A stretch of DNA of 6,922 nucleotides, taken from contig CALMAV010000479.1 in the NCBI GenBank assembly GCA_937859895.1, forward strand, positions 3,535 through 10,456, in the 5' to 3' direction. Made by a program: the position numbers and the translations under genes. Source of the stretch: an uncultured Bryobacterales bacterium. GTDB taxonomy: Bacteria > Acidobacteriota > Terriglobia > Bryobacterales > Bryobacteraceae. Under the pieces are notes generated by a model, which searched no databases, was not told the origin of the DNA, and saw only the letters and a list, made by a program, of their open reading frames with translations. The number at the start of each line of letters is the position of its first letter. Positions within the stretch are counted from its first letter, which is position 1. Shown here piece after piece: positions 3,965 through 6,922 of this stretch.

Positions 3965-6922
3965 ATGAGCCATGTTGGCTTACGTATGTCCAGATTTGCG
4001 CACCTTCTCTTTCTGTTAGGAACAATCCCGCTTCTCGCCCAGAACGGACAGATTCAGGGGACAGTATTGGATCAGGCAGGCGCTGCTATACCCGGCGCAC
4101 ATCTGATTCTGACAGATTCGTCAAAGGGCGTGATCGTCACTGAAACAGATGCTGATGCTTCGGGAAATTTTACCTTGCAGCCACTCCAGCAGGGAACGTA
4201 CGCGCTGGGCGTAACCAGCGCCGGCATGAAAAAGTTGGAGCGAACCGGTATCAATCTGGACGTAAACCAGATTTTGAATTTGGGTACGCTTCCCATGTCC
4301 ATTGGCGCAGCGAGTGAACAGGTGACAGTAGAGGCAACATCGCCGCTTGTTGAAACGACTACGGCGCAGAAAGACTTCGTCATTACCTCAAAGCAGGTGC
4401 TGGAGACAGCCCTGAATGGCAGAGACTTTCAATCTCTGATTCGAACGGCGCCGGGTGTCACGTCTAATGACTCTTCCGACTTCCGACTCGCTTTTAACAA
4501 CACCGACTCTTTCCATATCAATGGACTTCGCGGCAGTCAGAATAACGTTTTTCTGGATGGCAGCATCAACACGGACGTGGGCGCAAACGACGGCCAATAT
4601 ACCCAGCTCAGCCTGGATGCGGTGGGTGAGTTTAAGGTTCAGACCAGCGTATTCAATGCAGAGTACGGCCGCATTGCCGGCGTCCTAATTGCGGCAAACA
4701 CCAAGAGTGGCGGCCAGAATTTCCACGGCACAGCTTATGAGTTCAACCGGAATGATGCCTATGACGCTAACAGCTTCTTCAACAACCTGCAGGGCGTTGG
4801 TAAAAGCAAGCTCCGGTTCAATCAGTTTGGCGGCAACCTCAGCGGCCCTGTCCTGATTCCGAAGCTTTCCCCGCCGAGCAACAAAAAGCTATTCTTCTTC
4901 TTCAACTATGAAGGCACCCGTGCCAGCCGTCCCAATGGCGGCAGCTACTACGACGTTCCGTCTCCGGCGCTTTTGACTGGCGATTTCAGCAGCTCACTAC
5001 GGTTCAACTCGGACGGTACGCCTCAATACATCAAGAACACCATCACCGGGCAGAACACTCCTTACCAAATAGGTACTGTCTTCCAGCCAACGACAGTGAG
5101 ACGTGACAACGCAGGTAACATCATCGGCGGTCAGCCATTCCCCGGTAATCGCATTCCAGCCGGCCTCTTCAGTGCACAAACCCCTGCCTTCCAGAGATTG
5201 CTTGGCAATGCCTATCGAGGTGCCACCACTTTTGCCCAAACGCCAGGCAATCCAGATTCGGTGCGCGTCCCCTATCAGGATACGTACAACTTCAACAAGG
5301 ATCAGAAGGCTGTTCGTATTGACTATGCAATCAGCTCAAAGGCGAATGCGTTCTTCCGCTGGGTCGATGATGCGCAGCAGGAAAGTCAAGGTTACGGCAT
5401 CTTCTCCGGTAACTCCTTCCCGGTGCTGCCGATGTTTCGCGAGAAGCCCGGCGCCAGCTACTCCTTCAACCTGGTGAATACTCTGTCTCCGACCACGACT
5501 AATGAGTTCATCTTCACGTACAACCATTTGACACAGTTGGTTGACATCTCAGGCTCAACGCCGAAGTCCAGCTACGATCAAGGGTCGCTCGGTTTCACCT
5601 ACCAACAGCTCTTCCCCAATTCCAACGTTCGCAACCTGTTCCCCTCCATCTCTGCCAGCCCCAGCTACTCCGGCTACAACGGCGGCGGTTTCAACATCTC
5701 GCCATTTCCACCAACGTGGGCGAGTGAGGGCAAGACGTTCGCCTTCACAGACAACTTCACAAAGATTCTAGGCAACCATACCGTGAAGTTTGGAGCATTC
5801 TTCAACACCAACACCAACGGACAACAGCCTTACTGGACGGCAGCCCCGAACTTCAACTTCAATCCAACCCAGCTCAATCCAAATGACACCGGGAACGGCG
5901 TAGCGAACCTGCTGCTTGGCAACTACTCGAGCGTCACACAGACGAACGGAGTCTTCTATGGCAACTTCAGGTTCTATCAGCCGGAAGCCTTCGTGCAGGA
6001 CAGCTGGAAAGTAAGCCGCAATCTCACGCTGGAAATGGGTGTCCGGTGGGCATATCTGGGACCAACGTTCTCTTATGGCAAGTATCTGGTGAACTACTTC
6101 AACCCGGCTCTGTACAATCCGGCCCAGGCAGTCACTATCAACACCACAACGGGCACGGCCTTTGGCAGTATCAATCCCGGCAGCGGTAATCCCTACAACG
6201 GCATCGTGCAGGATGGAAAGAACGGAACGCCATCCGGCTACGTGCAGCATCGGTTCAACAACTGGGGGCCGCGTCTGGGCATTGCTTGGGACCCGACCGG
6301 TGATGGCCGTACCAGCATTCGCGCCGGCGGGGGAATCTTCTACGAGCGGATTCGCCAGAACGTAAACAGCTTTGATGCACTGGGCAATCCCCCGCTAACC
6401 TATACGCCAACGCTGTACAACAGCAACATCGATGGGCTCTCGCCCAGCCTCGCCAATGGCGGCACACTCTTCCCTGCGGGCTTAAACGCGCTCAGCCAAA
6501 ATGGCAAGATTCCGACCATCTACTCCTGGAGCTTCGATATCCAACATCAGTTCAGCAACAGCACTGCGCTGGATGTCGGTTATGTCGGAAATCAGGCTGC
6601 TCACCTTGCGTATGCGTTCGATTTGAACCAGCGGCCGCTTGGCTACACCACGAGCAGCAACATCCTACAAACGGTCAACAACGCCAGCAACGCCCTCCGC
6701 CCATACCTCGGCTACGGGAACATCCACTTCACTGACTTCGGTGCAAACAGCAATTACAACGCACTCCAGGTTCAGCTTACTCGCCGATTCACCAGAGACG
6801 TTTTTATCAGTGCCAACTACACCTGGTCAAAGGCTCTGGACGTAATCGACGACGATACGAACACCATTCCAAACTCGTTTGACCGCCGTGGCGAGTATGG
6901 CTTGGCCGGCTTTGACCGGAAG
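3965..6922 (+). CDS. Oar-like TonB-dependent outer-membrane receptor, 3' end cut
   Basis: My translation gives 986 codons open to the right edge, with no internal stop. Residues 1-25 look like a signal peptide: Arg7 and Arg10, then hydrophobic LLFLLGTIPLLA, with likely cleavage after Ala25. Residues 28-112 or so are a carboxypeptidase-regulatory-like beta-sandwich (GQIQGTVLDQAGAAIPGAHL, later GNFTLQPLQQGTYALGV). The TonB plug follows from about residue 120: VEATSPLVE, NGRDFQSLIRTAPGV at 151, HINGLRGSQNNVFLDG at 184-199, and NAEYGR at 231-236. From about 252 (NFHGTAYEFNRND) it is an Oar-like beta-barrel rich in Asn, aromatic residues and alternating strands, with SWKVSRNLTLEMGVRW and, near the edge, YNALQVQLTRRF at 931 and YTWSKALD at 952, phrases typical of acidobacterial members. 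These proteins run about 1,000-1,200 residues, so the last strands are missing. It sits in the outer membrane and probably imports or binds a large substrate using TonB energy. Specificity cannot be read from sequence; no adjacent SusD-like, sigma or enzyme gene is in view. Confidence 0.93.
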   Translation, partial: MSHVGLRMSRFAHLLFLLGTIPLLAQNGQIQGTVLDQAGAAIPGAHLILTDSSKGVIVTETDADASGNFTLQPLQQGTYALGVTSAGMKKLERTGINLDVNQILNLGTLPMSIGAASEQVTVEATSPLVETTTAQKDFVITSKQVLETALNGRDFQSLIRTAPGVTSNDSSDFRLAFNNTDSFHINGLRGSQNNVFLDGSINTDVGANDGQYTQLSLDAVGEFKVQTSVFNAEYGRIAGVLIAANTKSGGQNFHGTAYEFNRNDAYDANSFFNNLQGVGKSKLRFNQFGGNLSGPVLIPKLSPPSNKKLFFFFNYEGTRASRPNGGSYYDVPSPALLTGDFSSSLRFNSDGTPQYIKNTITGQNTPYQIGTVFQPTTVRRDNAGNIIGGQPFPGNRIPAGLFSAQTPAFQRLLGNAYRGATTFAQTPGNPDSVRVPYQDTYNFNKDQKAVRIDYAISSKANAFFRWVDDAQQESQGYGIFSGNSFPVLPMFREKPGASYSFNLVNTLSPTTTNEFIFTYNHLTQLVDISGSTPKSSYDQGSLGFTYQQLFPNSNVRNLFPSISASPSYSGYNGGGFNISPFPPTWASEGKTFAFTDNFTKILGNHTVKFGAFFNTNTNGQQPYWTAAPNFNFNPTQLNPNDTGNGVANLLLGNYSSVTQTNGVFYGNFRFYQPEAFVQDSWKVSRNLTLEMGVRWAYLGPTFSYGKYLVNYFNPALYNPAQAVTINTTTGTAFGSINPGSGNPYNGIVQDGKNGTPSGYVQHRFNNWGPRLGIAWDPTGDGRTSIRAGGGIFYERIRQNVNSFDALGNPPLTYTPTLYNSNIDGLSPSLANGGTLFPAGLNALSQNGKIPTIYSWSFDIQHQFSNSTALDVGYVGNQAAHLAYAFDLNQRPLGYTTSSNILQTVNNASNALRPYLGYGNIHFTDFGANSNYNALQVQLTRRFTRDVFISANYTWSKALDVIDDDTNTIPNSFDRRGEYGLAGFDRK

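Noticed and set aside
3796..4143. A 115-codon plus-strand frame starting at TTG
   Set aside because: It crosses the intergenic region and overlaps the receptor gene in another frame, has no SD at its start, and its Arg/Ser-rich translation looks like a frame shadow.
5768..6250. A 160-codon minus-strand frame inside the receptor
   Set aside because: It is antisense to clear Oar-like barrel coding sequence; its length is explained by low stop density opposite Asn/Phe/Gly-rich codons, and no domain is recognisable.
1..6922. Mobile element, CRISPR array, tRNA or defence system
   Set aside because: No transposase or integrase coding, terminal inverted repeats, spaced direct repeats or cloverleaf-like sequence was seen; coding density and style are uniform.

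Overview
The window reads as ordinary chromosomal DNA of an Acidobacteriota member, probably class Terriglobia. The main reason is the right-hand gene, a very large outer-membrane receptor with a carboxypeptidase-regulatory-like N-terminal domain and an Oar-like beta-barrel. That architecture is strongly expanded in Acidobacteriota. Moderate GC content and variable Shine-Dalgarno (SD) use agree with this. The assignment is an inference from protein style; the window holds no rRNA or other marker gene.

Left part (1-2655): a divergent peroxide-defence pair. On the minus strand is katG, a bifunctional catalase-peroxidase whose last quarter lies beyond the left edge. On the plus strand is a complete LysR-type regulator with the OxyR redox pair Cys199/Cys208. 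Only 92 bp separate the two genes. That gap holds a 17-bp perfect palindrome and an overlapping ATAG-N7-CTAT element next to the oxyR start codon. The likely logic is that peroxide oxidises OxyR, OxyR activates katG, and OxyR controls its own expression from the same site.

Middle (2656-3743): a 68-bp convergent gap without a recognisable terminator, then a minus-strand class I SAM-dependent methyltransferase of 339 codons with an N-terminal FPYP motif and a long C-terminal region of unknown role. It has no visible operon partner.

Right part (3744-6922): a 221-bp divergent intergenic region and then the TonB-dependent, Oar-like receptor, open at the right edge after 986 codons. The intergenic region carries a perfect 9-nt anti-Shine-Dalgarno complement that serves no visible gene, an ATTACC/GGTAAT inverted repeat, a small hairpin, and the receptor's own good ribosome-binding site.

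Three regions have clear roles (peroxide response, a methyltransferase of unknown substrate, outer-membrane uptake or binding). Nothing ties them into one pathway. No mobile elements, CRISPR arrays, tRNAs or rRNAs were seen. I did not find a convincing new multi-gene system; the most interesting signals are the small non-coding ones in the two divergent intergenic regions.
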